A stretch of 64,000 bases of DNA from Piper betle (GCA_033002965.1 JAURVB010013580.1:205135-269134), one strand, 5' to 3'; shown: positions 42,683-55,178, counted from the stretch's first letter. Made by a program: numbers and translations. The notes: generated by a model from the letters alone, not told the origin.

Positions 42683-43261
42683 ATGGCAAACCTTGGTGGA
42701 TTGATCAAGTTCTTTGTGCCAATTTTGGTGTGTTTAATGGCTGCTTCTGGTGGCCAAGCTTATGTCAGGTCCTCAGGCGTGAACCGGCAATGGAGGGCAA
42801 GTCTTGGGTTGGGCCAAGAGAGGTTAACCCGCCTCCATTTCTTCTTCCATGATAGGGTGTCCGGAGACAATGCAACCGTGGCTGAGGTGGCCACGGCCAA
42901 CATTACGGCCAGCTCGCCGACCTTGTTTGGCTCGTTGCTCATCGCCGACAACCCTTTAACGGAGGGTGCCGATCCGTTGTCTGAGGAGGTGGGGAGGGCT
43001 CAGGGAATTTATGGCTCCGTGGGGAGGGAGGAGATGCGGCTCATCATGGCCATGAGCTTTTCCTTCTCCAGTGGGAGTTTCAATGGCAGCTCACTAAGTA
43101 TGCTCAGCCTGAACCCGATCACCAACCCGGTCCGGGAGCTCGCCATCGTCGGCGGCACCGGTAGGTTCCGGCTGGCCCGGGGAATTGCGTCGGTGAGGAC
43201 GGTGGAGATGGTGGGGTTGAGCGCCATTGTTGAGTATAATGTGACGGTCGTCCACTATTGA
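42683..43261 (+). CDS. Dirigent family protein, copy 4
   Basis: Intronless, 192 residues. Differences from copy 1 are I109, E116, S130, L143, R163 and S170; E116 and R163 are shared with copy 3. The signal peptide (1-26), HFFFHD (52-57), NPLTEG (90-95), GGTGRF (157-162), the four possible N-glycosylation sites and the ending VEYNVTVVHY are all intact. It is the most diverged copy but still nearly the same protein, so divergence in expression is more likely than in activity. The promoter has three CCAAT-containing 80-bp segments. An in-frame ATG at 42581 lies 19 bp after the TATA box and is not the likely start. Poly(A) signal AATAAA at 43355-43360. Confidence 0.95.
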   Translation: MANLGGLIKFFVPILVCLMAASGGQAYVRSSGVNRQWRASLGLGQERLTRLHFFFHDRVSGDNATVAEVATANITASSPTLFGSLLIADNPLTEGADPLSEEVGRAQGIYGSVGREEMRLIMAMSFSFSSGSFNGSSLSMLSLNPITNPVRELAIVGGTGRFRLARGIASVRTVEMVGLSAIVEYNVTVVHY

Positions 43262-44138
43262 TGAGACACATTGACTGTAGATCAATGTATACCTTGGATG
43301 CTTATTTGTTTGGTTGGTTTATCATGTCTTATATGTACTAGTGTTTACTCATGAAATAAATTAATATGATCTCATTTTGTTGGTTCTATAGATGGTACCT
43401 TCATGCTTTGTCGGGCAATATTAAATCTTTTCAATTTATTTGGCGAGAGTACCTCATGATGCGTGAACTTCTAAAATAAGATTTAAGTAACAATAGTGTC
43501 ACCACTCATCAATTTTGCACAGTAGCTAAGAGGGTGTCATCAGCTAATCTATTTTGATCAATAAAAAAATAAAATATACTTAAGAGATTCAACTAATTTA
43601 AAAATTAAAATCAAATTAATATAATTTATTTTCTGATTTAATTAAAATTTATCTTTAAAAATTATATAGAATATATCTAAAAATTATAATTATTTCATTA
43701 TTCAATGATCATGAGAGTATATATATATAGATAGAAAGAGAAAATTAAAATGCATTTTTATAACAGGCAGGCAATGTCATGACAGAACATTTTTATACTC
43801 TCAACGGTGTTAAATTCTCGGGATAAGAGGCCACTTGAAGAGGAAGGGACCGAACCCAAATGTTTGTGTATTCTTAAGGGACCCTTTGTTTTCATAATCC
43901 TGGAAGATGACATGGATGATTGTCGTAATCAACATATGACGTGGCAAGCTTACCAGAACATGTCATCAGTTTGGCCAAATTTCGCTGGAGTGTCCCTCCA
44001 AACTTCCACTTGGCCAAGATACTATCTATGTCCATCAGTCCCTCCAAAAAGTCAATAATTCAAAGTTAAAATTTTTCGATCACGTCCGTTATAATCGGAC
44101 ACAGATCAAAATTCAACAAAGAAAAATATTAATTTCTG
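43262..44138. other. Downstream region of dirigent gene 4
   Basis: Matches the region after gene 1 (19979-20744), including the gaagatgacatggatgattg segment, with an extra 95 bp at about 44033-44130. It lacks LTR relic D. The 83-residue frame at 43807 is open here but disrupted in the copy after gene 1, so it is not supported as a gene. Confidence 0.5.
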
Positions 44139-44380
44139 TTGGGACTGTGTACTAACTTGGTCATAATATTTGCAACAGGATCATCCGTCGTATTTCAGTT
44201 TCAAAATTTAGCGGGTAAAATTATTTCTTTCTTCATTTTGCAACCACAAGTTCATTATAAGTCCGGTTGTCAAATTTTTACAACCACAAGTCGATCGCAA
44301 ATATGGTCACAAATGTGGTTGCCCAATTTGTTCAAAATTGGCTACAAATGTGGTTGCACGATTTGCTCATAAAACATCAC

Positions 44381-44386
<6 letters not shown>
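44139..44386 (+). mobile_element. CACTA-type subterminal fragment after gene 4
   Basis: Same truncated fragment as 20745-20986: ggtcataatatttgcaaca, ggttgtcaaattt and ggttgcccaattt without a CACTA terminus. It ends in the TA tract 44387-44423. Confidence 0.45.

Positions 44387-44423
<37 letters not shown>
44387..44423. repeat. TA microsatellite
   Basis: A pure TA tract that borders element E4 on the left. Confidence 0.9.
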
Positions 44424-44426
<3 letters not shown>

Positions 44427-45013
44427 GAAATAGTTCCTATCCTGCAGCACAGCCAAGATGGCTGTGCTACACTTTCCAGCCGTTGGATTGATTCAATCCA
44501 ACGGCTGAAATGGTTACGAGCTCCACCACCCCACAACCCCCTGTCGGCGTTTTTCTTCCCCTGCTTGGCTGCAGCGGCCCTTTCCCCGCCGCGCCCCGCT
44601 TCCCCCGGCCCCACCCCCCGCCACTCCCGCCCCTCTGCGCCGGTGTCTTCCTCGACCCCTCCGACTTTGGCCTCGAGCGCGACGTCGGTCCGGATCTTTC
44701 CTTCCCCCTCCCTGCGCCGCTGCTGCAGCCGCTGCCGCCCTGGTCATGCCCGCTCCCATTCCACATCGTCAGCGGCTTGCGATGTCTTTTTCAGCGTCAA
44801 CATTTGACTGGCGGGGCAGCTGCGGCCCGGGGTGTGGCGTCGCCGACAGTGGGTTCGAACAGGGGCGCCTCTATTGGGAGCGAGTCAGGAGCGTCTAATT
44901 GTGAGATTGGCAAGGCAACGACAGCACAAGGAAGCGGTGTAGCTAGCTAGCAGCAGGAAGTCGGCGACGAGGTCGCCGGCGATAGGGGTGGCACGGTAAA
45001 ACAGGGGAGCGGG
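44424..45013. mobile_element. TA-flanked element E4, left part
   Basis: Starts gaggaaatagttcctatcc, then a hairpin around cagcacagccaagatggctg, then a perfect ccgttggattg/caatccaacgg pair at about 44478-44506. This is the reverse of the right end of E1. A GC-rich block follows. It is interrupted at 45013 by solo LTR C and continues at 58379. The frames at 44510-44950 reflect GC-rich composition; I recognise no product. Confidence 0.5.
45009..45013. repeat. Target-site duplication of solo LTR C, left copy
   Basis: gcggg here and again at 58374-58378, directly outside TGTAAAACC and GTGTTACA. Confidence 0.85.
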
Positions 45014-47615
45014 TGTAAAACCCGTGACTCGAGTCAGGGTTTTACGTTATCGAACCAGTCGGTTCGACCGTTGGTTCGAGTCGAGTCAGTTTCATGAACC
45101 ACGTGATGAGTCGAGGCCAACCGTGAGTTATGAGGGATGAGAGTCAGGTGTACCTGAATATATGATGATAACGTCGAGAAGATGGCGAGATATGAGTTAT
45201 CAGAATATATGAAAGTATGCAGTATTTTTTTCTTTTTATATATTTGATCGTAGAAATAGTTTTAGGGCGAATAACACGTTAGGACGCGTTGGATTATATT
45301 CGAGTGGGTTATTAGTTATAGAGCATGTCATTTGGATGTTGTTGTGTTTGTTTTATTTTATAAAATTTTTCCATATTTTTCTAGATTTTTTTAGAATTTA
45401 TTACGAACTAGTTATTATTTTGACTCGAGTAGGAATCAAGTCAATACTTAATTACGAAACTACCATTGAGGGTATTTTTCTCCCTCCCGATACTTACCCT
45501 CCCAAAACCCTTGCCGTTGTGTGCTGCCGCTGCCGCTACCGCATACACCGCGCTGCTGCCGATCGACGCCGCTCCGCCTTGCCGTGCCGTCGCCGTGCCG
45601 CCCCAACCGACCCCGGCCACCGATCGCCTGCCGTCGCACGGCCACGATGCCGCGAAGCCGCCTCGGCCGTCGCCACTCCGAGCCTGATTCCGCCTCGGCT
45701 ACCCTGCTTGACACCACCATTGGACCAAGCTCGTCAAGCTGGTGCTGATAAACCCCCTGATTGCCCCGTCCTGAAACATCGCCGGAAAACCGCCAGAATC
45801 TGTCGGAAAACTGCCGACACTCGCCGGAAACGCCGGAAAATTGGATTCGTGGGAAATTCGCCGGATCATCGGCCGAACGCACCCAGCCCAATGTGATCGG
45901 ACTTCAGACGCCACTAGGTGCCGAATTCGAGTTTCGAGCCACGAAACGGAAACCCTAGCTGTCGCCGATTTTCGTCAACGCGAGGTATAATTTATTTTAA
46001 CTTAATTATTTGAACGTATTGATTATTAGAATTGCATTCTAGGATTGGTGAATTGTATGATATAATAATATATATAAATGTAGATTTGATTAAGGATAAA
46101 ATATGAAATTTCTTTGATTGAGTAGTGTTAAAAATGGAGGCTAAGAAACTAATTAGGGTAAGTAGGAAATGATCATGATCTAATGCAAACTAGCCTAAGT
46201 AGACTTGCAAGAATTGATATAGGTTGATGTGTGTTGATTGATGCGTGATTGTGTTGATTGTGTGTGCATGCTATAAGATATGTGATTCATCATGCGGGCG
46301 TTAGTTTTTAGCTTGATTGTGTAGGTACGGTGTAGGAGCTCGCCGCCTAGGCGCGTGGACCTATTTGGAGCTTCTACCAGGTCCGTTTAGGACACATTCT
46401 CTATTTTTATGCTACTCTATTGTGTATTTGATTTATCATGTGTAGGACGAGTTAAGTGGCATTTTATCGGATCCCACTTAACTCGGGCCATTTAGCCAAC
46501 AATTTTTCAGATTAATAACCCTCGAGGATGAGATCCCTTGAATTTGTTTTCGAACTTCAGATCTAGCTCACGATGCCTTCGGGCCTATTGTATAAATCCC
46601 AACCTAGACCTATCTATATGTATAGTTTTTGCGTTTTCAGTGAGAGATTGAATGAGGGAAATCCGACTACCGTGCTACGCGAGCGGGCACGTGTGAGTCG
46701 ATAGTGGGCTCTGGAATGGTGTGCGGGCCATTTCATTCCCGAGGGATCCTGACAACTCCACCTTTGAGTTCTTCAAACCCAGAGAAGTGTGGAGGTTTAC
46801 GGGTACTGCAATGCAGCGCATGTCTAGACTTGTGGTTTTAAAGGGTACTAAAGGTGACTGCCTGAGAGTGCTCGGCCTTCGTACTCAAGGCCAGGAGTAA
46901 TATGGAAGGTGCAGAGGGCGGAAAGGAATGAGATTTGATGCGAGAAACGATAGAGAAATGGCCAAGGTATGAGAATGAGAAAGAAAGGGGACGCTGTCGA
47001 CCCGAGGGCGACGGCTCCCATATGTGCCCTGATGAGAGTTCTTGAAGAAGTATATGGTTTTCATTCAACAGGAGAGTTTGCTCTCCTATGCCAGATTGAT
47101 ATTAGTTATTTTTCGTACCGGTAACACTCGTTACTGACGGTTTTTCTATATATATGTAGGTGAGGAATGCGAGTGATGAAAGCTATCGGGACTGCGAAGG
47201 AGCAGCACGGAACCGCGTACACATGTACCTACCACATGTAACATATAATGATGATGTGTTAATACTATGTGAATGATAATTTAGATGTGTTTGTTTGGAT
47301 GAATTGCCTGTTATGAAATGAACGGATAGATGTGAAGGAGCAGGGACCCTTGAGTTCAGCCTCGGCTTAGATGAAAACAAATGAGATAATAATGGAATGC
47401 CGCGGTAGATTTTTATGTTTTGTCATATTTTGATAAAATATTTATATACCTTTGTTGTGGACAGGTTGGCCCTTATTGCACTTTTAGGGGAAACTATGTC
47501 CGTTTTTACGTAGTAGTACATATTTTCTTTTGGTTTCTCATTTATTGTTTTGTCTTGTTTTTGTTTGTACATCATAGCATACATGTAGGACCGCGTTAGA
47601 ACCCAATTGTTCACA

Positions 47616-47620
47616 TTCAT
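47616..47620. repeat. Target-site duplication of element B, left copy
   Basis: ttcat here and at 58227-58231. Confidence 0.88.
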
Positions 47621-47896
47621 TGTAAAACCCACGATTCGAGTTAGGGTTTTATATTCATAACCGGTCGGGTCGACCGTTATTTTTTGAGTTGAGTCAGTTT
47701 CAGGACACGTGTACCGAGCCGATGCCGGTCGCGTGTATGAGCTGATGAGGGTCATGCGTACCCAAGTATATGATGATAACGTCATGAACACAGCAGAACA
47801 GAATGAGTTATCAGATATATGAGAGTATGCCAGTCTTTTTGTTTTATTATTTTTATATATAGTGGATCGTAGAATTAGTTTTAGGCCGTTTACCGC

Positions 47897-47904
47897 GTTA
47901 GGAC
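47897..47904. repeat. 8-bp target-site duplication, left copy
   Basis: gttaggac here and at 48830-48837; the uninterrupted 3' LTR reads cgcgttaggacgcgtt at 55452-55467. Confidence 0.9.
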
Positions 47905-48829
47905 CATAGTTGAAAAAATCGGCCGATTCCGTGCGGAATCGGCCGATTTAAATCGGATCGGCGTCGCGCCGATCCGATTTCGGGGCCGACTCGGTCGGCC
48001 CCGAATCGGGTCGTGAATCGGCCCGTTTCGGCCGATTCCGACCGATTTAAATCGGAATCGGAATCGGCCGATTTAAATCGGAATCGGTTTTTTAGGAAAT
48101 TACCAAAATACCCTAGGTATAATTTTTATTAAATTATTTAAGCATGGGCAAAATGGTAATTTGGATTTAAAAACCTAAATCAAACCCTCTCCCCCGATTC
48201 CGCCGCCGCGTTCGCTCCGCCGCCCTCCGCCGCGCTTCCGCCCGATTCCGCCGCGATTCCGCCCGATTCCGCCGCGATTCGGCCGCCCGACGCTCCGCCC
48301 GACCTTCCGACCACCCCACCGCCGTCCGACGCTGCGCCCGTTCCGAACTCACCTTCCGCCGTCCGACGCTTCCGCCGCGATTCCGCCGCGCTTCGCCGCG
48401 ATTCCGCCGGCCGACGGTTCGTCCGACCGGGCTGCCGACATCGCCGCCGCGAGGCTCGCCGCCGACCGGGCCGCCGGCGGCGGCGGGGGGTAGAGAGGGG
48501 AGGGTGGCATTCTCGTAATTAAAAGTTGACTCGAGTCTAACCCGAGTCAAAAATAATAATTAATTCTAAATAATTTTAAAAAATCTTAAAAAATATTTAA
48601 AAAATATCATAAACTATAATACATAGAATAATATAAAAATAACATCAATACCCAATTTTAATATATTTATATTGTAAATTGTCAAATTATTATATATGAC
48701 CGATTAAATTAATTTGGACCGATTCAACTGAACCGATTCTTGGCCGATTCAGACCGATTCCGATTCCGATTCCGATTCCGATTCCATGGAAAACCGATTC
48801 CGATTCCGATTCCGATTTATGCAACCATG
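47905..48829. mobile_element. hAT-type non-autonomous element with CGATT-rich ends, copy 2
   Basis: 925 bp with perfect 8-bp duplications. The left end is CATAGTTGAAAAAATCGG; the right end, inverted, is CATGGTTGCATAAATCGG. The structure equals copy 1 at 30064-30901: aatcggccgattt arrays, a short AT-rich part, a GC-rich middle rich in gattccgccgc motifs (48195-48490), ttgactcgagtctaacccga at about 48527, an AT-rich part, then gattccgattccgattcc. The 127-residue minus frame at 48167-48550 lies in the GC-rich middle and lacks any domain. It inserted after element B. Confidence 0.8.
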
Positions 48830-51587
48830 GTTAGGACGCGTTACGGGCAGTTTGGGTGGGTTGATAGTTCTAGAGCATATCATTATAATTTTTTTGGTGT
48901 TGTTTGATTTTACGGGATTTTTCCCGATTTTTATGAATTTTTTTGGGATTTAATACGACTTAGTTATTATACTTGACTCGAGCCGGAGACGAGTCAAGTA
49001 TTATTTACGAGTTTGCCACCACACACACACCCGACGTTTTCTCCCCCACGCCCAAACCCTCGTGCCGCGCCGCCCCTGTTCGCGCGCCACCGCCGCCGCG
49101 GTCGGCGCCGCCTGGCCGTCGACCGACGCCGCCCAGCCCGGCGACGGCGTCGCCATGCCGCCCCGACCAGGTCCGGCCCCCATCGGACCGCCGCGACGCG
49201 AGGAAGCCGCGCCGCGACGCCGCGGCCGCGTTGCGGTCACGTCGCCGATTCCGCCGCCGGCGACCGTCGCCGCCGCGATCAGGTGGTCGCCTCGGCACCC
49301 TCGACCACCCAGCGACCTTCCCCGACCGGAACGGAGGGCATCGCCGCCCTGGCCGGCCGGATCTAGCGACCCAACGCCGCCGCTCTGTTTTGCCGTTTTC
49401 CGGCGAGCCGCCGCCTCCATTGGCCACGCTGAGGTCATAGATGAGTCGGGCTCGCCGAGCCGGTTCCGAGGGTACCCAACACGACCCCTTTCCGGCTAGT
49501 AGACGCCGCCGGCGATTGTCGCCGGAAAACCACCGGAAGTCGCCGGAAAACCGCCAGTAGCTGCCGGAAAACCGCCGGAAAAATCGGAATTTCTGGAATT
49601 CGCCGGAATTCACCGGATCTTCCGCGGGGCTCACCCAGTTGGAGCCCGATCGAACGTCGGACGCCGAGGAGCGCCGAATTCGAGCTCCGAGACGCGCGAC
49701 GGAACCCTAGCCGTCGCCGATTGCCGACGACGTGAGGTATAATTACCTCCGATTGAGTTATTTAAAATTGAATGATGATTGTTAGCACAGCATGCTAGAA
49801 TTAACTAGTTGTCATGATTAATGTTAGCACAGTATGCTAGATTTGATTAACTGATCATGAGTAATGCCTAATTATGAGATGAAGGGATGAGTTGTATGAT
49901 TTGAGTGATTGCGAATAAATAGTAAGTGATCTAATGAGGTAGCATCGAGTTAAGTATATTACGACATAACTTAGAAAAACACGAATAAGATTGGTATGAA
50001 TAGGATGAGTTAGAATTACTTTCATAATTATTGATTATCTAATTGTTGATTGTTGATGGTATGATGTTGCATTGTGATGTGATGTTTAATCATGAGTTTG
50101 ATGCATCATTTAGTTAGCGGGCGTTAGTATTTAGTTTTGATGTGTAGGTACGGAGTAGGAGCTCGCCGCCTAGGCGCGATGACACGCTTGGAGCTTCTAC
50201 CAGGTCCGTTTAGGACTCGTCTTGTTTTACGCTCTTCTATTGTATGTTTATTTTATTATTGCAGGACGGGTTAAGTGGCGTTTTATCGGATCCCACTTAA
50301 CTCGGGCCATTTAATCGAATATTTCCGGATTAATAACCCCTCGAGGATGAGATCCCTCGAGGATGATTTCGAAAACAAGATCCACCACAAGTTGCCTTCG
50401 GGCCTATTATATGAATCCCTTCCCAGGCCTATATATATAGTTTTATCGAGTTTTCAGTGAGACGAGAGATGGAGAAACCGACTGCACGTACCATGCAGAG
50501 GATGCCGTGACAGTCAAAGCGGGCTCTGGATTAGTGCCAGCGGACTGTTCCATTCCCGAGGGATCCTGACAACTCCGCGTTTGAGTTCCTCACACCCGGA
50601 GAACGTGGAGGTTTACGGGTACTGTTTAGTACAGCGCATGTCCGGACTTGTGGTTCAAAGGGTACTAAAGGCGACTGCCTGAGAGTACTCGGCCTTCGTG
50701 CTCAAGGCCAGGAGAAATATGGAGGTAAGGAGAGGGCTTAGGATAAAGTTTCACGAGAAGTACTGAAAAAGAAGTGCTGAGAGTAGCACAGTACCAGCAG
50801 AGCAGTAAGTTCGGGATGCTACCGGGTCTGCAGCCCAGTGGCTCCTCAGTAGTGCCCTTCAGAGTGTTCTTGAGGAAGTATATGGTTTTCTTTCAGATGA
50901 GAGTTTGCTCTCATAGCCAGTTTGTTATAGTTATTTTATTTTCCGGACCAGTAACGCTTGTTACTGACGTTTTTCTTATATATATGTAGGTGATAAGCAC
51001 GAGATGGATGAGCCAGCTTGGACGGAGGAGCAATGAGGTCTTGTGCACACACACATGTTAGATTTCTGAATGTTTAATATTGTATTATTATGTTATTATA
51101 TTGTGAATGACATGATTAAATGTTTGAGGCATGATGATATGATTGAATGAAATGAGATGATCGATGAGATAGCGCATGACAAAAGTATGATGGGTTAAGA
51201 CCCGAAGTTCAGAATGATGAGTATAATAGATTAGATTATGTGTGAATGCATATTGTTAGATATATGTTTATATATATATTTGTATATGTATTATTTTGAC
51301 AGGGTGGACCCTAATTGCACTTTTAGGGGAAATCCTGTCCGCTTTATTTCAGAATTTTCATCAATTTTGATCGTAACTGTATTGGTGTGTATTTTGAATT
51401 GCATGTCATTCATGTAGTACCATGTTAGGATTTTGTGTATTTATTCATTCATGATGGATCGTATCTTCATCTTAAGACGCCGAGATTGGATCCGCATGAG
51501 TTAGGTTCGGGTTAGCCGACCTAACCGGGGCCTGTAACATGCCGGTTCGGTTCACGAGCGTGAACCGGATTTGGGGTGTTACAACAT

Positions 51588-51599
51588 TGGTATCAGAGC
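51588..51599 (+). promoter_or_regulatory. Primer-binding site of element B
   Basis: TGGTATCAGAGC, a perfect match to the usual plant initiator-methionine tRNA primer site, four bases after the LTR end. Confidence 0.9.
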
Positions 51600-52627
51600 C
51601 ACTCTCGGCCGATTAAGATGTATGATACTTTTATAGGTGATGTGTGTGCAAAGACTGCTCCGAGTCCAGCTGGCAGGTATGTTTTCGTATGTTTTCTTTA
51701 GATGCAGATTTTCTTCACAAGTTGTTTGGATAACAGTGTATTCAGACTGGATCAGAATTATGTGGAACTGACCTTAGTTGAGTTGACAGGTCATTTCTAT
51801 GGGATGATATCAGACAGTTGGTAAGTTAGATGTGAGCAAGAGTATGTCGTAGTGCTAGTAGGGGTAGAATGGGTATAAGTTCCAATCTTATACCAGATTC
51901 GGATGTCAGTAGATGTCAGCAAGAATTTGACAGGCTTGTCATGATGGGCTTAGAGACCCACTAATTCTGTCCATCGCATAAGTGAATTAGATGATTGACC
52001 AGATGTTAGTGTCTTGCATGTCACCACATTAGTCCTGTTTCCATGGGACATGGTGTACATGATAGGAATGAGTTAAAAAGAAAATGGGTAATAATAAGGA
52101 GCTTGAAGTATAGAGATATTAGCAAGCTAGTTGATACATGAGATGGACCACTTCCAGAAGATAGTGATGAATGAGGATGAGTAGCGAGGTGGACCAGCAA
52201 TCCTATGGGTACTTCACCGCATCCCCTCCTCCGTTAGTTTATGACCTACTGGTAGCAGTTTTGGCTTCACTTTACCAGACAGAGGTCTCGATATGATGAG
52301 GAAAAGATCAGGATTACTATTGCCTATGAGATCAGATATTTGACAGAATTCCACTAGAGACAAGGTACCAGACCAGTGATTGCCATTTGAGGGCCAACCA
52401 ACACTGATGAACGCAGTCATTTCAGATTTCAGGAGATTAGAGTGGGTTCAGCATAGGTTACCATCATAGGTGTCAGCACCATGATGCAAACCCTCCGGAT
52501 CAGACACGCATGACTAGATAACCTAAGTCAAGTTGTTAACAGCCAAGATTTGTCAGAGACAGTAGAGTGGATTTACGATGTATACGATCAGGATCAGATT
52601 TTTAGTATCCAGGTAGAATCAGCGCCA

Positions 52628-52892
52628 ACAGAGTTACACAACCGCCGACCGAGTGCACAACCACCGACCGAGTTGCACGACCACCGACCGAGTTGCACGA
52701 CCACCGACCGAGTTGCACGACCGCCGACCGAGTTGCACGACCGCCGACCGAGTTGCACGACCGCCGACCGAGTTGCACGACCGCCGACCGAGTCACACAA
52801 CCATCGCCGAGGTGCACAACTGCCGTCTGAGATGCACTACCCCCGACCGAAGACGCACTACCGCCGTCCGTGTATTGCTCATCCGCCGACCG
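52628..52892. repeat. 20-bp minisatellite in element B
   Basis: About thirteen tandem copies. The central ones (52670-52790) are nearly identical, with unit agttgcacgaccgccgaccg. They are more regular than the copies in A, so this array was recently expanded or homogenised. It is open in all frames because the unit is 20 bp long; the 115-residue plus frame and two minus frames over it are artefacts of the repeat. Confidence 0.85.
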
Positions 52893-55165
52893 AGTAGATT
52901 AGTTAGAGCTTAGTAGGGCCAAAACTTAAGGAACAAGACATAGCTACAATGGAAATTAGCAGAACAAAGGAGAGTTAGGAAAACTGAGGTTGTTTGGATG
53001 AGATAGCATAGGATCCGACTTCACAGCTCCCTTGCAATCATGGTTTTGACCTGACACCCTTGGGTCAAATGTATATTGCAAGATAACCCCATCAGGCACT
53101 GTTAGTGACAGTCTCATAAGGATGCGCATGGACAGAATCAAGGAACATGATAGCATGACCTCCAGATGGAACGGTCACAATGATCAAATTGTGCAGATTG
53201 CATGCTAGTATACCCATGAGCTACGACTAGCATACATAGATTAGGCGGTTAGTAGATGGTCATACACGCAGTTTGACCTATTTAGCGTTGGGTCGATAGT
53301 GATAAGAGTTAGACTTGTACTAGAGGATTGGGCATAGATAGAAGGTTAGTGAGGAAGTGTCATTTAGAAGGATATTGATTCCCTTGTGTTTCGCCAGCAC
53401 GATTAGGTTCTCACCTTGAGATATAGGATTGAGCCTTGCCCTGAGTGTAGAGGTACCTTTATGATACTGATTAGGGTTACAGTACAGGTATATGTTGTAG
53501 ACTGATCTCCCGATGAGGATTCTGCCCCAGCATGAGAGCGATGTAGACAGAGACTTCAGACAGCACAGACCATGCTGACCAGACAGTGATATCAATGTAT
53601 GCTCATCTTGGTTGATAGCTTTGCTTGAGAGTCTACCACAGCGGTAGTAGTCATGTGAGTCAAGATTAGTACTACAAATCGGTACGGGACGGCAGGTCAC
53701 ACACCACTGAAGAGCAGGCGAGACATGTGTCGAACCTCATTATGAGTCCCCGTAGACTTGAGGAGAGACAGTGGTTCTTTGGGTCGTTTGAACCCCGCCC
53801 GTTTAGAAGTGCGTGACTAGTACGGTATCAAGAAACACTGTGCCTACTGTTAGCTGATTAAACTAGAGCCAATTAGGAGCCGTTTCTGAGATTCGTCATT
53901 GATTGACTATTCCACAGATTGATCACCTGTGGCATAGTAAATCATGGTGATCTTAGAGACAAGTCCATAGACCTACCAAGATTTTGGCCACCCAACATGT
54001 TACATAGGGATTTTATCTCCCCTACTATTTGCATGAGACCTTAACCTTACCATAGATGAGAGTTGCGCAGCGGAAGCGTGTGGGCCCATAACCCACAGGT
54101 CCCAGGATTCCCCGTTTACCTAGCATCAGATATTACATGTGAGGATGAGATGTCTCCTATTGAGAGTTCTTGAGCAGTGTGATTAGATTTCCATGAGATT
54201 CAGCCTCCCTTTCTATAACCTAGAGATATCAGACAGAGTGGAGTTTTCACTTGAGGATTTCCACTCACCCTTTTGTATCAGTTTTACCATCAGTTTATCC
54301 AGAGGATTGAGATGAGTATACATTGACCAGAGCACATAGCACAGAGCACATGCCACAGACCAGATGCAGACTCCACAGTCCCATACAGAGTATGTTATCA
54401 TACTCCTTGAGACACGCTGTGTATGTACAGGTGTTCTCGCCTCCTTTCAGAAGTAGTTAGTAGTTGTATAGATAGTCACCGGAGCCATAGTATACATTAG
54501 AGTCATAGCAGCTATCCTTGTTCTCTTATAGAACAGAGTGAGATACATGACTCAGGACCGAGTCAACTAGGACCAAGTGAGCGGTCCAGTTCCTTGTATA
54601 GGGACACCTGAGAGTTGGACCTAGACTGGCGACAGTGAGCCGTGCAGCTCATTAGGGTATCCACCGTACTTAGCAGGAGACTCATAGCACAGCCTTGAGG
54701 TGATTGTAGGACTTAGGAATAGAGTTTCCTACGAGTATATGTAGGTGATTTTTCACAGATGAGGATTAGAGAGACATGGGTAGATGTTAGCAGGTAGGTC
54801 TTACCCTCGACGTAGTTTTCCCAGGCATAGCCCAGATTAGAACCTTGCGATACTCTGGAGTATTTGCTTGACCAACCCAGTAGGCCCTTAGGGGTGATCT
54901 AGGTTTTTCCGCCGAGTTAGTAGTAGGGATCAGAACAGAAGAGCATAATGATGGTAATGTCAGAACAGACACAGGAAGTATAGAATCCAGAATGTTTGAG
55001 ATGGTCAGCATCACTAGCATGACTCGCCACGTCGGCACCACTACAGTCAGTGAGGATGTATATGGCTATCGAACGAGTAGAGGATACAACAGGTGTGTAT
55101 CTAGCTTCCAGGTAGTAGTTCAGCAGAACCTCCTTGAGTTAAAATTTCGAGGACGAAATTTTTAT

Positions 55166-55177
55166 AAGGAGGGAAGA
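55166..55177 (+). promoter_or_regulatory. Polypurine tract of element B
   Basis: aaggagggaaga directly before the 3' LTR start at 55179. Confidence 0.8.
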
Positions 55178-55178
55178 T

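Larger units (their letters stand above)
47621..51583 (+). repeat. 5' LTR of element B, split by a hAT-type element
   Basis: The parts are 47621-47904 and 48838-51583. Just before the GC-rich island (49020-49735) lies a perfect 12-bp inverted repeat atacttgactcg/cgagtcaagtat at 48969-49001. Candidate TATA sequence is near 50430-50440. The frames at 48973-49634 are in the island and are not genes. Confidence 0.88.
51584..55178 (+). mobile_element. Non-coding internal domain of element B
   Basis: About 3.6 kb without a gag or pol frame, colinear with 7554-11136. The last segment, about 55137-55170, could encode an NFRGRNF-like peptide right before the polypurine tract, as at the pol end of many plant Ty3/gypsy elements. 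This is the only coding-like trace. Confidence 0.75.

Noticed and set aside
43807..44058. 83-residue frame after gene 4
   Set aside because: It is open only after gene 4; in the copy after gene 1 the beginning differs and the frame runs into CACTA repeat DNA.
52550..52897. 115-residue frame over the 20-bp minisatellite
   Set aside because: A 20-bp repeat is open in every frame; element A has different, broken frames at the same place.
52624..52900. Possible CRISPR array
   Set aside because: Tandem 20-bp units without unique spacers in a plant retrotransposon: a minisatellite.
54787..55041. 84-residue minus frame near the end of element B
   Set aside because: No conserved match in element A and no known motif.
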